Positions 49,900-61,617 are shown, counted from the first letter of the stretch. The stretch: 64,000 bases of DNA from Pseudoxanthomonas sp. (GCF_027498035.1 NZ_CP114978.1:1-64000), one strand, 5' to 3'. Numbers and translations: made by a program. The notes: a model not told the origin generated them from the letters alone.

Positions 49900-49949
49900 G
49901 TTGATGTCAATGCGGCGGGTGGCGCGGCGGCAGCTGCGCGCCGGGCAGG

Positions 49950-52235
49950 TCAGGCCAGCAGTTCGAAGGTCGCGTGCAGGCCGTCGACTTCGGCCGAGGG
50001 GGCGACCCACAGGTCGAACACGCCGGCTTCAACCGTCGGCTTGAGGTCCTGGCCGATGAACAGCAGGTCTTCGCGGCGCAGGCTGAAGGTGACGTCGGCG
50101 CTGGCGCCGGGTTCCAGCGCGACCTTTTTGAAGTCCTTCAACTCCTGCTTCGGGCGGGTGATGCTGGCGACGCGGTCGTGGATGTAGAGCTGCACGACTT
50201 CCTCGGCCGCGCGGCTGCCACGGTTGTGGACGGTGGCGCGGATGGTCAGCGCGCCGTCGGCGGCCAGGCGGGCATCACCGATGTCCAGCGCGCCGTATTC
50301 GACCTGGCCGTAGGTCAGGCCGTGGCCGAACGGAAACAACGCTGAATTGGGCGAGGTCATGTAGCGGGTCTTGAACGCGGTGAGCTTTTCCGGATGCGGA
50401 TCGGGGCGGCCGGTGATCTTGTGGTCGTAGTAATAGGGTGCCTGGCCCGATTCGCGCGGGAAGCTCACCGGCAGGCGCCCGGACGGGCCGGTCTTGCCGA
50501 ACAGCACATCGGCCAGGCCCAGCCCGGAACTCGAGCCCAGGTACCACGCGACCAGCACGGCCTTGGCCTGTGGCACCAGGTCGCCCAGTGCCAGCGCGCG
50601 GCCGTTGCTGAGCACCACCACGACCGGCTTGCCGGTGGCGGCGACGGCTTCCAGCAGCGCCTGCTGGACCCTGGGCACGGTAATGGAGGTGCGCGAACGT
50701 GCCTCGCCCGAATCGTCGCGCGATTCGCCGATGGCCATGACCACCACGTCGGCCGCGTTCGCTGCCTGGGCCGCAGCCTGCACGCCACCGGGCAATGGTC
50801 CGGCGTAGCCGCAACCGGCCGTCACGGTCAGCTGCGCGGCATCGGCCATGGCCTGCTTCATGCCGGTGGCCAGGTCGCTGGCCGAATCGTCACCGTTGAA
50901 CAGCGTCCACGGCCCCTTGGTGCTGTCCCAGTCCTGCGCCAGCGGGCCGATCAGGGCGATACGCTGGCCGCTGGTGCGCAGCGGCAGCACGTCGCCGTCG
51001 TTCTTCAGCAGCACCACGGACTTGCTGGCGGCTTCGCGTGCAAGCGCCAGGGTTTCGGGCAGGCGCTGGCGCGAGGGCGCGTGGGGCTTGATCCGGCGGA
51101 ACGGGTCGTCGAACAGCCCCAGCTGCGCCTTGAGCTGCAGCACCCGGCGCACCGAGGCATCGATCACGGCCATCGGTACGTCGCCGCTTTCCACCAGTTC
51201 GGGCAGGTGTTTGAAGTACAGGCCGCTCTGCATGCTCATGTCCACGCCGGCCAGGATCGCCAGGCGCGTGGCATCGCGGCCGTCGCGGGCGAAACCGTGC
51301 GCGATCAGTTCCTCGTCGCCGGTGTAGTCGGATACCACCACGCCGCGGAAATCCCATTCGCCGCGCAGCACGTCGTCCAGCAGCCACTTGTTGGCCGTGG
51401 CGGGAATCCCGGAGATCTCGTTGAACGAGGCCATCGTGGTCATCGCGCCGGCGTCGAACCCGGACTGGAACGGCGGGAAATAGGTCTGCCGCAGCACGCG
51501 CTCGGATACGTCGGTGGTGTTGTAGTCCAGGCCACCTTCGGCCGCGCCATACGCGCAGAAATGCTTGGGACAGGCGACCACGGCTTCCGGATCGGCCAGG
51601 CCCCTGTCGCCCTGGAAGCCGCGCACGCGCGCGTCGGCCATGCGCTTGCCCAGCAGCACGTCTTCGCCACTGCCTTCCACGCCGCGGCCCCAGCGGGCGT
51701 CGCGGGCGATGTCCACCATTGGCGCGAAAGTCCAGTCGATGCCGACCGCCGAGGCTTCCAGCGCCGCGGCGCGCGCGGTGCGCCGGGCCAGGTCCGGTTC
51801 GAAACTGGCCGATTCGCCCAGTGGCACCGGGAACACGGTGGTGAAGCCATGGATTACATCGGCGGCGAACAGCATCGGGATCTTCAGCCGGCCCTGCATG
51901 GCGGCCTTCTGCAGGCGCTCGTGATAAAGCACGTTCGAGCTGTTGAACACGCCGGTGAGCTGGCCGGCCTTGGCGGCGGCGATCTGCGCGGACACCGCGC
52001 CGGTGGAGGTGATCGGATTGGCTGCGGCGGCCGCGCCGTTCTGCATGGCTGCGCCGAACAGGGTCAGCTGACCGGCTTTCTCCTGCAGGGTCATCCGGTC
52101 GATCAGGTCTTCGATGAAGGCCGGTGCCTTGGCCTTGCTCCGGCCCAACGCCAGGCCCATCGGGACCTGCGAGAGCAGGGTGGCTGCGCCGGTTGCGACC
52201 AGGAGCTGTCGCCGTGTGATGCCGCGTGTCTTCAT
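49950..52235 (-). CDS. bglX: Exported GH3 beta-glucosidase (BglX type)
   Basis: A 761-residue glycoside hydrolase family 3 enzyme. The Tat-like signal RRQLLVATGAATLLSQVPMG suggests export folded to the periplasm. The N-terminal TIM barrel has DLIDRMTLQEKAGQL, IPMLFAADVIHGFTTVFPVP, CPKHFCAYGAAEGGLDYN and the nucleophile Asp in GVVVSDYTGDEELIAHG. The alpha/beta sandwich has ALAREAASKSVVLLKNDG and FGHGLTYGQVEYG at the start of the fibronectin-III-like C-terminal domain. It should release glucose from beta-linked oligosaccharides. A LacI-type palindrome precedes it. Confidence 0.94.
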   Translation of the reverse strand: MKTRGITRRQLLVATGAATLLSQVPMGLALGRSKAKAPAFIEDLIDRMTLQEKAGQLTLFGAAMQNGAAAAANPITSTGAVSAQIAAAKAGQLTGVFNSSNVLYHERLQKAAMQGRLKIPMLFAADVIHGFTTVFPVPLGESASFEPDLARRTARAAALEASAVGIDWTFAPMVDIARDARWGRGVEGSGEDVLLGKRMADARVRGFQGDRGLADPEAVVACPKHFCAYGAAEGGLDYNTTDVSERVLRQTYFPPFQSGFDAGAMTTMASFNEISGIPATANKWLLDDVLRGEWDFRGVVVSDYTGDEELIAHGFARDGRDATRLAILAGVDMSMQSGLYFKHLPELVESGDVPMAVIDASVRRVLQLKAQLGLFDDPFRRIKPHAPSRQRLPETLALAREAASKSVVLLKNDGDVLPLRTSGQRIALIGPLAQDWDSTKGPWTLFNGDDSASDLATGMKQAMADAAQLTVTAGCGYAGPLPGGVQAAAQAANAADVVVMAIGESRDDSGEARSRTSITVPRVQQALLEAVAATGKPVVVVLSNGRALALGDLVPQAKAVLVAWYLGSSSGLGLADVLFGKTGPSGRLPVSFPRESGQAPYYYDHKITGRPDPHPEKLTAFKTRYMTSPNSALFPFGHGLTYGQVEYGALDIGDARLAADGALTIRATVHNRGSRAAEEVVQLYIHDRVASITRPKQELKDFKKVALEPGASADVTFSLRREDLLFIGQDLKPTVEAGVFDLWVAPSAEVDGLHATFELLA

Positions 52236-52296
52236 TCCCGATCCCCTTCCGATCGCCTGTTGTTGGGCCGCCAGCAGGCGGCATCGAGGGAGGAAT

Positions 52297-52310
52297 GTAA
52301 ACGATTACAC
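52297..52310. promoter_or_regulatory. LacI/PurR-family operator upstream of the GH3 gene
   Basis: TGTAAACGATTACA, a CG-centred palindrome typical of LacI-family operators, 62 bp before the GH3 ATG. No LacI gene is nearby, so the repressor must act from elsewhere. Confidence 0.65.
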
Positions 52311-52403
52311 GCAGGGCGCACGCCGCACTGCAAGAAGAGCCCCGGGCAGGGCGGCCGCAGCGATCTGGGATACTGGTCCGGCCCCCACCGCATGTGCGAA
52401 CCG

Positions 52404-52892
52404 ATGTCCCCCACCGATGCCGATCTCGAACAGCTGGCCATTTCCGTCGGCCAGCAGCTCAACGCCCAGCGTGACAGGCTGGTCACCGCCGAAAGCTGTA
52501 CCGGTGGCTGGATCGCCAAGGCGATGACCGACATCGCCGGCTCGTCGGACTGGTTTGACTGCGGCATGGCCGCCTACAGCTACGAGGCCAAGCAGGCGCT
52601 GCTGGGTGTGCGCCCGCAGACCCTGGAAACCTTTGGCGCGGTCAGCCGCGAGACGGTGATCGAGATGGTCTCCGGCGCGCTGGTCAACTCCGGCGCCAGC
52701 GTGGCGGTGGCCGTGACCGGCATCGCCGGGCCGGGCGGTGGCAGCGCGGATAAACCGGTCGGCACGGTCTGGGTCGGCTGGAAACGCCGCGGCGGCTACG
52801 CCCGCGCCGAGGTCTTCCACTTCGACGGCGACCGCGATGCGGTGCGCCGGCAGACCGTGGCGGCCGCGTTGCAGGGCCTGATCGACGGCTGA
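52404..52892 (+). CDS. pncC: Nicotinamide-nucleotide amidase PncC (CinA C-terminal domain)
   Basis: A 162-residue CinA-family protein that deamidates nicotinamide mononucleotide to nicotinate mononucleotide in NAD recycling. Motifs: TAESCTGGWIAKAMTDIAGS, WFDCGMAAYSYEAKQALLGV, FGAVSRETVIEMVSGAL and VAVTGIAGPGGGSADKPVGT. It lacks the N-terminal competence domain of full CinA. An ATG at 52392 is the other possible start; neither has a strong ribosome binding site. It precedes lexA by 60 bp, as is common in gammaproteobacteria. Confidence 0.93.
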   Translation: MSPTDADLEQLAISVGQQLNAQRDRLVTAESCTGGWIAKAMTDIAGSSDWFDCGMAAYSYEAKQALLGVRPQTLETFGAVSRETVIEMVSGALVNSGASVAVAVTGIAGPGGGSADKPVGTVWVGWKRRGGYARAEVFHFDGDRDAVRRQTVAAALQGLIDG

Positions 52893-52931
52893 GCAGGTGT
52901 CTTTGCGGCAAATGCTTGCGCACTCACTTCG

Positions 52932-52950
52932 TTAGTAGTAATACTACTAA
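52932..52950. promoter_or_regulatory. LexA box (SOS operator) of lexA
   Basis: TTAGTAGTAATACTACTAA, a perfect 19-bp palindrome, is the LexA box known from Xanthomonas. It ends 2 bp before the lexA ATG, so LexA should block its own transcription. Full sites are not seen elsewhere in the window. Confidence 0.95.
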
Positions 52951-52952
52951 CC

Positions 52953-53597
52953 ATGCAACTCACCGACACCCAGCAGGCCATCCTGGCCATGATCGCCGAA
53001 CGGCTCGAAGCCGAAGGCATGCCGCCGTCGCAGACCGAGATCGCTCGCGCGCTGGGGTTCAAGGGCGTGCGGGCCGCGCAATACCACTTGGAAGCGCTGG
53101 AAGCCGCGGGCGCCATCGAACGCATCCCGGGCCGGGCGCGCGGCATCCGCATCCTGCATGCACCGCAGCCGGCGCAGGCCTCGATCAGTTTCGTCGCCGC
53201 CAATGACGAATCCGCGCTGCGCCTGCCGGTGCTGGGTCGGGTCGCGGCCGGCGCGCCGATCGGTGCCGATGCCGACCACCACGACTACGTGGTGCTGGAT
53301 CGGGTGTTCTTCTCGCCTTCGCCGGATTACCTGCTGAAGGTGAAGGGCGATTCGATGCGTGACGAGGGCATCTTCGACGGCGACCTGATCGGCGTGCATC
53401 GCACCCGCGACGCGCGCAGCGGCCAGATCGTGGTGGCACGGATCGATGAGGAAATCACGGTCAAGCTGCTGAAGATCGGCCGCGATTCGATCCGGCTGTT
53501 GCCACGCAACCCTGACTATTCGCCGATCGATGTGCGCCCGGGGCAGGACTTCGCCATCGAAGGGCTGTACTGCGGCCTGGTGCGGCCGAATCGATGA
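52953..53597 (+). CDS. lexA: LexA repressor
   Basis: A 214-residue SOS repressor. The N-terminal winged helix (LTDTQQAILAMIAERLEAEG, PPSQTEIARALGFKGVRAAQ) binds the TTAG...CTAA box. The cleavage site is VAAGAP (Ala-Gly), the catalytic Ser is in VKGDSMRDEGIFDGDLIGVH and the Lys in VVARIDEEITVKLLKIG. RecA filaments trigger self-cleavage. The operator overlaps the start region, and recA follows 185 bp downstream. Confidence 0.97.
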   Translation: MQLTDTQQAILAMIAERLEAEGMPPSQTEIARALGFKGVRAAQYHLEALEAAGAIERIPGRARGIRILHAPQPAQASISFVAANDESALRLPVLGRVAAGAPIGADADHHDYVVLDRVFFSPSPDYLLKVKGDSMRDEGIFDGDLIGVHRTRDARSGQIVVARIDEEITVKLLKIGRDSIRLLPRNPDYSPIDVRPGQDFAIEGLYCGLVRPNR

Positions 53598-53782
53598 AAT
53601 CCGCTGCGGCTCCAGAGTTTTCCGACACCCCGCCGTGGCTTTACCCGCTGGTTCCGTTTTACCGGTCTGACTAATTTCTGGGTGTGGTCGGCGCGGTCTC
53701 AGCCTGTGCGATCCCCCACCGCTAGATTGCTTTCCAACAACTCTTCACTACTTAGAACATCACCCCTTTGAGGACACCGAAA

Positions 53783-54817
53783 ATGGACGAGAACAAGAAG
53801 CGCGCCCTGGCCGCCGCCCTGACCCAGATCGAGCGCCAGTTCGGCAAGGGCTCGGTGATGCGCATGGGTGACCGCGTGATCGAAGCGACCGAAGTCGTGC
53901 CGACCGGTTCGCTGATGCTGGACATCGCGCTGGGCATCGGCGGCCTGCCCAAGGGCCGCGTGGTCGAGATCTACGGGCCGGAATCCTCGGGCAAGACCAC
54001 CCTGACCCTGCAGGCCATCGCGCAGTGCCAGAAGCTGGGCGGCACCGCGGCCTTCATCGACGCCGAGCACGCATTGGACCCGGTCTATGCCGCCAAGCTG
54101 GGCGTCAACGTCGACGACCTGCTGCTGTCACAGCCGGATACCGGCGAGCAGGCCTTGGAAATCGCCGACATGCTGGTGCGTTCGAACTCGGTGGACATCG
54201 TGGTCATCGACTCGGTTGCCGCGCTGACCCCGAAGGCTGAAATCGAAGGCGAAATGGGCGACCAGCTGCCCGGCCTGCAGGCCCGCCTGATGAGCCAGGC
54301 GCTGCGCAAGCTGACCGGCAACATCAAGCGCTCCAACACCCTGGTGATCTTCATCAACCAGCTGCGCATGAAGATCGGCGTGATGATGCCGGGCCAGAGC
54401 CCGGAAGTGACCACCGGCGGCAACGCGCTGAAGTTCTACGCCTCGGTCCGCCTGGATATCCGCCGCATCGGCGCGATCAAGAAGGGCGACGAGATCATCG
54501 GCAACCAGACCCGCATCAAGGTCGTCAAGAACAAGATGGCGCCCCCGTTCAAGCAGGTCGTCACCGAGATCCTGTACGGCGAAGGCATCAGCCGCGAGGG
54601 CGAGCTGATCGACATGGGCGTGGAAGCCAAGCTGGTCGACAAGGCGGGCGCCTGGTACAGCTACGGCACCGAGCGCATTGGCCAGGGCAAGGACAACTCC
54701 CGTACCTACCTGCGCGAGAACCCGGCCGTGGCTGCCAAGTTGGAAGCCGAGCTGCGCGAGAAGTTCCAGCCCGCCGAAGTCGCCGGTCGCGAGAACGACG
54801 AAGGCGATGACGACTGA
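53783..54817 (+). CDS. recA: RecA recombinase
   Basis: A 344-residue recombinase. The ATG at 53783 begins MDENKKRALAAALTQIERQF and has TTGAGGACA upstream. Walker A is YGPESSGKTTLTLQAI, Walker B DIVVIDSVAALTPKAE, and loop L2 sequence FINQLRMKIGVMMPGQSPEV. The C-terminus is acidic (GRENDEGDDD). It drives strand exchange and LexA self-cleavage. No full LexA box is visible in the 185-bp upstream region; only a CTACTTAG half-site near 53747 is seen. The promoter was not fixed by eye. Confidence 0.98.
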   Translation: MDENKKRALAAALTQIERQFGKGSVMRMGDRVIEATEVVPTGSLMLDIALGIGGLPKGRVVEIYGPESSGKTTLTLQAIAQCQKLGGTAAFIDAEHALDPVYAAKLGVNVDDLLLSQPDTGEQALEIADMLVRSNSVDIVVIDSVAALTPKAEIEGEMGDQLPGLQARLMSQALRKLTGNIKRSNTLVIFINQLRMKIGVMMPGQSPEVTTGGNALKFYASVRLDIRRIGAIKKGDEIIGNQTRIKVVKNKMAPPFKQVVTEILYGEGISREGELIDMGVEAKLVDKAGAWYSYGTERIGQGKDNSRTYLRENPAVAAKLEAELREKFQPAEVAGRENDEGDDD

Positions 54818-54886
54818 GTTCATCCGTTCCGCGCAGGTCGGTGCTGCTGTCAGTGGCGGGGCCGGCCTGCGGGGAGCGATGAGTGT

Positions 54887-54928
54887 CGGGAGGTGGCGCC
54901 GGGGCAGGTGCTGCCTCCCGTTTTTATT
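54887..54928 (+). terminator. recA-recX intrinsic terminator
   Basis: CGGGAGG (54887-54893) and CCTCCCG (54914-54920) with an inner GC-rich loop, then TTTTTAT. Partial read-through to recX is expected, as in E. coli. Confidence 0.85.
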
Positions 54929-54969
54929 TCCGGAAGCCGGTCAGGCTCCCGGCGGTTGGGAGAACGCTG

Positions 54970-55464
54970 GTGGAAACCCCTGAAGACCAGGCGCCGGAGA
55001 CCAGGCGCCGCCGCCGTCCCGAGCCAACCCCGGTCCAGCGGGCGCTCTCGTTGCTGGTCCGGCGTGAACACTCGCGCAAGGAGCTGACCCGCAAGCTGAC
55101 CGCCCGCGGCATCGAGGCCGATGCGGCTTCTGCCGCAGTCGAGCGTCTGGCCGGCGAGGGTTGGCAGGACGACGTACGCTTCGCCGAAATGCTGGTCCGC
55201 AGCCGGGTGGGGTCGGGTTACGGCCCACGCTACATCCAGGTCGAACTGGAAACCCATGGCCTGTCCGCGGCCCAGGTGACCGCGGCGCTGGCCACGTTCG
55301 AGGGCGACTGGCGCGAGTTGGCCCGCGATCTGGTCGTGCGCCGTTTCGGCCCCGATCGGCTGGTGGAGTTGGCGGCCCAGCGCAAGGCGGCCGACCTGCT
55401 GATGCGCCGCGGCTTCGACGGGGACGCCATTCGCGCGGTCCTGCGCGGGCTGCCGGAGGACTGA
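54970..55464 (+). CDS. recX: RecX regulator of RecA
   Basis: A 164-residue protein that inhibits RecA by capping its filaments. The helical repeat pattern is RALSLLVRREHSRKELTRKL, TARGIEADAASAAVERLAGE, YGPRYIQVELETHGLSAAQV and KAADLLMRRGFDGDAIRAVL. A GTG at 54970 with GGGAG 8 nt upstream is chosen; the N-terminus is Arg-rich. It follows recA after a terminator, so it should be made in smaller amount. Confidence 0.92.
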   Translation: METPEDQAPETRRRRRPEPTPVQRALSLLVRREHSRKELTRKLTARGIEADAASAAVERLAGEGWQDDVRFAEMLVRSRVGSGYGPRYIQVELETHGLSAAQVTAALATFEGDWRELARDLVVRRFGPDRLVELAAQRKAADLLMRRGFDGDAIRAVLRGLPED

Positions 55465-55579
55465 GCAGGCCCGGGTTTGTTACCCTTTGCGGCTCAAGGT
55501 TGTCCGTGACGGGCTGCATCCGCATGTAAGGGGGATCGCGGCCCGTTTTGCCAGCCGCTCGCCCAACGCAAGCTCCCAC

Positions 55580-58231
<2,652 letters not shown>

Positions 58232-58374
58232 AATAGCCCGCCGATCCCTTGCGGCCTGGCATGGCCGGTCGCTACCATGTTTCACGTCTATGAACCTATC
58301 TGGAAGTGTTCTGGCAATGACGGGTGCCAAACGCTTCTGCCGGCTTTACGCTAGCCGGATTACGGAGAAATGAA

Positions 58375-58587
58375 ATGCTGATTTTGACCCGCCGTGTCGG
58401 CGAAACCCTGATGATCGGAGATTCGGTCTCAGTCACCGTCCTCGGCGTGAAAGGCAACCAGGTGCGCATCGGCATCACGGCGCCCAAGGATGTCGCGGTC
58501 CACCGCGAAGAGATCTACCAGCGTATCCAGCGCGGTGAAGAAGCCGGCTCTGCGGCCGAGCATGTGGAAAGCAGTTCTTCGAACTGA
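58375..58587 (+). CDS. csrA: Carbon storage regulator CsrA (RsmA)
   Basis: A 70-residue post-transcriptional regulator. MLILTRRVGETLMIGDSVSV is the family N-terminus, VLGVKGNQVRIGITAPKDVA the core, and VHREEIYQRIQRGEE the RNA-binding end (Leu4, Arg44-type residues kept). It binds GGA motifs in mRNA leaders. GGAG lies just before the ATG (tacGGAGaaatgaa), which may itself be a CsrA site. It follows alaS after 143 bp as in relatives. Confidence 0.96.
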   Translation: MLILTRRVGETLMIGDSVSVTVLGVKGNQVRIGITAPKDVAVHREEIYQRIQRGEEAGSAAEHVESSSSN

Positions 58588-58663
58588 CGATTTTATTTGC
58601 CGTGGACGCATTCAGCCGGTATCCTTGCTGGCTGCTGCGTAGCACTACGGAGCAGTGTTGATT

Positions 58664-58756
58664 GGAGTGGTGCCCGAGCGGCTGAAGGGGCTCCCCTGCT
58701 AAGGGAGTATAGGGTCAAAAGCTCTATCGAGGGTTCGAATCCCTCCCACTCCGCCA
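58664..58756 (+). tRNA. tRNA-Ser (anticodon GCT)
   Basis: Acceptor GGAGTGG pairs with CCACTCC, followed by G and encoded CCA. The anticodon loop CTGCTAA between CTCCC and GGGAG gives anticodon GCT. The long variable arm (TATAGGGTCAAAAGCTCTA) is of the class II Ser type. GTTCGAATC is the T-loop. Confidence 0.97.
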
Positions 58757-58760
58757 AAGC

Positions 58761-58788
58761 AAAAACCCGCCTTTTCGGCGGGTTTTTT
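58761..58788 (+). terminator. Intrinsic terminator after tRNA-Ser
   Basis: AACCCGCC and GGCGGGTT around TTTTC, with A- and T-runs on both sides. Confidence 0.88.
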
Positions 58789-59001
58789 GCGTCTGCGCGA
58801 ACGAATATCAGTCGGCGTTGCGTGCGCCCTGGTGGAGGCGCGCCGGGTTGGCGTTCGGCCTGCGCGCGATGACTTCTAGAGAGTGAGGGTGCTTCGATTC
58901 GTGCGACGTGGGTGCGGTGCTTTCATGTGCCTGTCGTGCCGATCGCAGATGGGTGGCTCTCGCCTGCGGCATTGAGAGGTGATGTTGAAAACGCAGGCAA
59001 C

Positions 59002-59030
59002 AAAAAAGCCAGCAATGAATGCTGGCTTCT
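59002..59030 (-). terminator. Terminator after tRNA-Arg
   Basis: On the minus strand AAGCCAGC-ATTCATT-GCTGGCTT-TTTTG forms a stem with a U-run, 15 bp past the tRNA 3' end. Confidence 0.85.
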
Positions 59031-59044
59031 TCGTGTTTATCGCA

Positions 59045-59121
59045 TGGTGCGCCCGGAGAGATTCGAACTCCCGACCGCCTGGTTCGTAGCCAGGTACTCT
59101 ATCCAGCTGAGCTACGGGCGC
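59045..59121 (-). tRNA. tRNA-Arg (anticodon ACG)
   Basis: On the minus strand GCGCCCG...CGGGCGC form the acceptor, with CCA encoded. The anticodon loop CTACGAA between CTGG and CCAG gives ACG. GTTCGAATC is the T-loop and AGCTCAGCTGG the D-arm. Confidence 0.97.
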
Positions 59122-59282
59122 CTTGCGAGGAGCGAAATTATGGTGATGAAGAGGTTTCGCGTCAACACCTTTTGTGAATTTTTTTTGTAGCGCTGTTTTC
59201 CCGGTTGATTCAACGCGCTGCTGGCGGAAGCGAGGACTGGTTGCAGCCGCGTCATCATGCGTCCGCTGCGAAGCCTGCCGCT

Positions 59283-60290
59283 TCAAACCTTGTAGTAGTC
59301 GCGGTACCAGGTGACGAAGCGCGCGATGCCGGTCTGGATCGGCGTGGAAGGCGCGTAGCCCACGTCGCGCTGCAGGGCGCTGACATCGGCGAAGGTATCG
59401 GGCACATCGCCTGGTTGCAGCGGCAGCAGGCGACGCTGCGCTTTCTTTCCGAGTGCGTCTTCCAGTACTTCGATGTAGTCCAGCAACTGCACCGGTGCGT
59501 TGTTGCCGATGTTGTAGACGCGGTAGGGCGCATCGGACGTAGCCGGGTTGGGTACCAGCGGATCGTAAAGTGGGTCGGGGCCGGGCACATGATCGAGCGT
59601 GCGGATCACGCCTTCGACGATGTCGTCGATGTAGGTGAAGTCGCGCGTGTGCTGGCCGTTGTTGAACAAATCGATCGGTTCGCCGGCCAGGATGCGCTGG
59701 GTGAACTGGAACAGCGCCATGTCCGGTCGTCCCCACGGGCCATACACGGTGAAAAAGCGCAGGCCCGTGGTCGGCAGGCGATACAGGTGGCTGTAGGTAT
59801 GGGCCATCAGTTCGTTGGCCTTCTTGCTGGCCGCATACAGGCTCAGTGGGTGGTCGACGCTGTCTTCCACGGCGAAGGGTAGTTTGCGGTTGCCGCCATA
59901 GACCGAGCTCGAAGAGGCATAGACCAGATGCTCGACGCCGCGATGGCGGCAGGCTTCCAGCAGATTCATAAAGCCGACGAGGTTGCTTTCCACGTAGGCA
60001 TGCGGATTCTGCAGCGAGTAGCGCACGCCGGCCTGCGCAGCCAGGTTGACCACGCGCTGTGGCGCGAAGCCGTCGAATGCCGCCTCAAGCGCGGCGCGGT
60101 CTTCCAAGCCGGCCCGTATCAGCGAGAAGCCGGGTTGGCCTTCCAGGCGCTGCAGGCGCGCTTCCTTCAGTGAAGGATCGTAGTAGTCGTTGACGTTGTC
60201 GTAGCCCAGGACGATGTCGCCGCGTTCCAGCAGGCGCTCGCTCAGTCGTGAGCCAATGAAGCCGGCGGCGCCGGTGACAAGGATCTTCAT
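59283..60290 (-). CDS. NAD-dependent nucleotide-sugar epimerase (UDP-glucuronate 4-epimerase type)
   Basis: A 335-residue short-chain dehydrogenase of the extended type. MKILVTGAAGFIGSRLSERL binds NAD, GYDNVNDYYDPSLKEARLQR is typical of UDP-GlcA epimerases (CapI/LpsL), and YAASKKANELMAHTYSHLY has the Tyr-x3-Lys pair; the Ser is in VYASSSSVYGG. It makes UDP-galacturonate for lipopolysaccharide, capsule or exopolysaccharide. It follows the UDP-sugar dehydrogenase by 43 bp on the same strand, so the two probably form a unit. Confidence 0.9.
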   Translation of the reverse strand: MKILVTGAAGFIGSRLSERLLERGDIVLGYDNVNDYYDPSLKEARLQRLEGQPGFSLIRAGLEDRAALEAAFDGFAPQRVVNLAAQAGVRYSLQNPHAYVESNLVGFMNLLEACRHRGVEHLVYASSSSVYGGNRKLPFAVEDSVDHPLSLYAASKKANELMAHTYSHLYRLPTTGLRFFTVYGPWGRPDMALFQFTQRILAGEPIDLFNNGQHTRDFTYIDDIVEGVIRTLDHVPGPDPLYDPLVPNPATSDAPYRVYNIGNNAPVQLLDYIEVLEDALGKKAQRRLLPLQPGDVPDTFADVSALQRDVGYAPSTPIQTGIARFVTWYRDYYKV

Positions 60291-60333
60291 GGTGTGTTCT
60301 CTTGCAATTAATTGGTAAGGGGAATTGCGCGCC

Positions 60334-61617
60334 TTAAAGGCGGTCGTCGACATCGAGACGGAGCAGGGCGCGCTGCACGTCGAACAGGGCCGCCTGTGGC
60401 TTTGCGAATGCGCGAATGCCGGCGCTGCCCAGCGCGATGAACTGACGGTGTGCCACGGCAAGGATCACGGCGTCGTAGTGGCCTGCTTCAGGGGTTTGAA
60501 CCAGTGCCAGTCCATATTCGTGGCGGGCTTCGTCGGCGTTGACCCACGGATCGTGGACGTCGACCTGCACGCTGTACTGGCGCAGCTCGTGCACGATATC
60601 GACCACCTTGGTATTGCGCAGGTCCGGGCAGTCCTGTTTGAACGCCAGCCCCAGGATCAGTACACGCGCGCCGGAGATCGGCTGGCCGCGTCGGGCCATC
60701 AGCTTGATGGCGCGCTGGGCGACATGTGCGCCCATGCCGTCGTTGATGCGCCGGCCTGCCAGGATCACTTCCGGGTGATGGCCGACCTGCTGGGCCTTGT
60801 GGGTCAGGTAATACGGATCGACGCCGATGCAATGCCCGCCGACCAGGCCGGGCTTGAAGCGCAGGAAGTTCCACTTGGTGCCGGCTGCTTCCAGCACATC
60901 GCCGGTGTCGATGCCCAGGCGATGGAACAGCAGCGCCAGCTCGTTGACCAGGGCGATGTTGACGTCGCGCTGGGTGTTTTCGATGACCTTGGCGGCTTCG
61001 GCGACGCGGATGCTGGGCGCGCAGTGGGTGCCGGCCTTCACGATGCCGCGATAGAGCGCATCGACGCGTTCGGCGGCTTCCGGGGTGGAGCCGGAGGTCA
61101 CCTTGACGATGGTTTCCAGCCGGTGCTCGCGGTCACCAGGATTGATGCGCTCGGGGCTGTAGCCGGCGTGGAAATCCCGGTTGAACACCAGGCCCGACTC
61201 GGCCTCGATGATCGGGATGCAGAATTCCTCGGTCGCGCCCGGGTAGACGGTGGATTCGAAGATCGCCAGGCCGCCTTGCTTGATGGCGCGCCCGACGGTA
61301 CGGCTGGCCGCTTCAAGCGCGCTCAGATCCGGACGCTTGTAGTCATCGACCGGGGTCGGGACGGTGACGATGAAAACGTCGCAGCCCGAGAGCAATGCGG
61401 CTTCGTCGGTGAAGGTCAGCCGCGCCGCCGCTGCCAGTTCGTCAGCGGACATTTCCAGGGTGTGATCCTGGTGCGCCTGCAGCGCGCCGACACGTTCCCG
61501 GTTGATGTCGAAACCGATCGTGTCATGGGTCCTACCAAACGCGACCGCCAGGGGCAGCCCGACATAGCCAAGGCCGACGATGGCGATCCTGGGTGTGCTG
61601 GAATTTGCTTGCGACAT
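60334..61617 (-). CDS. tviB: UDP-N-acetyl-hexosamine/UDP-glucose dehydrogenase family (TviB-like)
   Basis: A 427-residue nucleotide-sugar 6-dehydrogenase. The start IAIVGLGYVGLPLAVAFGRT binds NAD, IPIIEAESGLVFNRDFHAGY and SPERINPGDREH fit the Vi polysaccharide TviB group, and GLVGGHCIGVDPYYLTHKAQ contains the catalytic Cys. ILGLAFKQDCPDLRNTKVVD ends the C-terminal domain. TviB oxidises UDP-GlcNAc to UDP-GlcNAcA; the exact substrate here cannot be fixed. The ATG at 61617 begins MSQANSSTPRIA. It is followed by the epimerase gene. Confidence 0.9.
   Translation of the reverse strand: MSQANSSTPRIAIVGLGYVGLPLAVAFGRTHDTIGFDINRERVGALQAHQDHTLEMSADELAAAARLTFTDEAALLSGCDVFIVTVPTPVDDYKRPDLSALEAASRTVGRAIKQGGLAIFESTVYPGATEEFCIPIIEAESGLVFNRDFHAGYSPERINPGDREHRLETIVKVTSGSTPEAAERVDALYRGIVKAGTHCAPSIRVAEAAKVIENTQRDVNIALVNELALLFHRLGIDTGDVLEAAGTKWNFLRFKPGLVGGHCIGVDPYYLTHKAQQVGHHPEVILAGRRINDGMGAHVAQRAIKLMARRGQPISGARVLILGLAFKQDCPDLRNTKVVDIVHELRQYSVQVDVHDPWVNADEARHEYGLALVQTPEAGHYDAVILAVAHRQFIALGSAGIRAFAKPQAALFDVQRALLRLDVDDRL

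Noticed and set aside
53740..53760. LexA box before recA
   Set aside because: Only CTACTTAG resembles one half; the left half is missing, so no operator is annotated.
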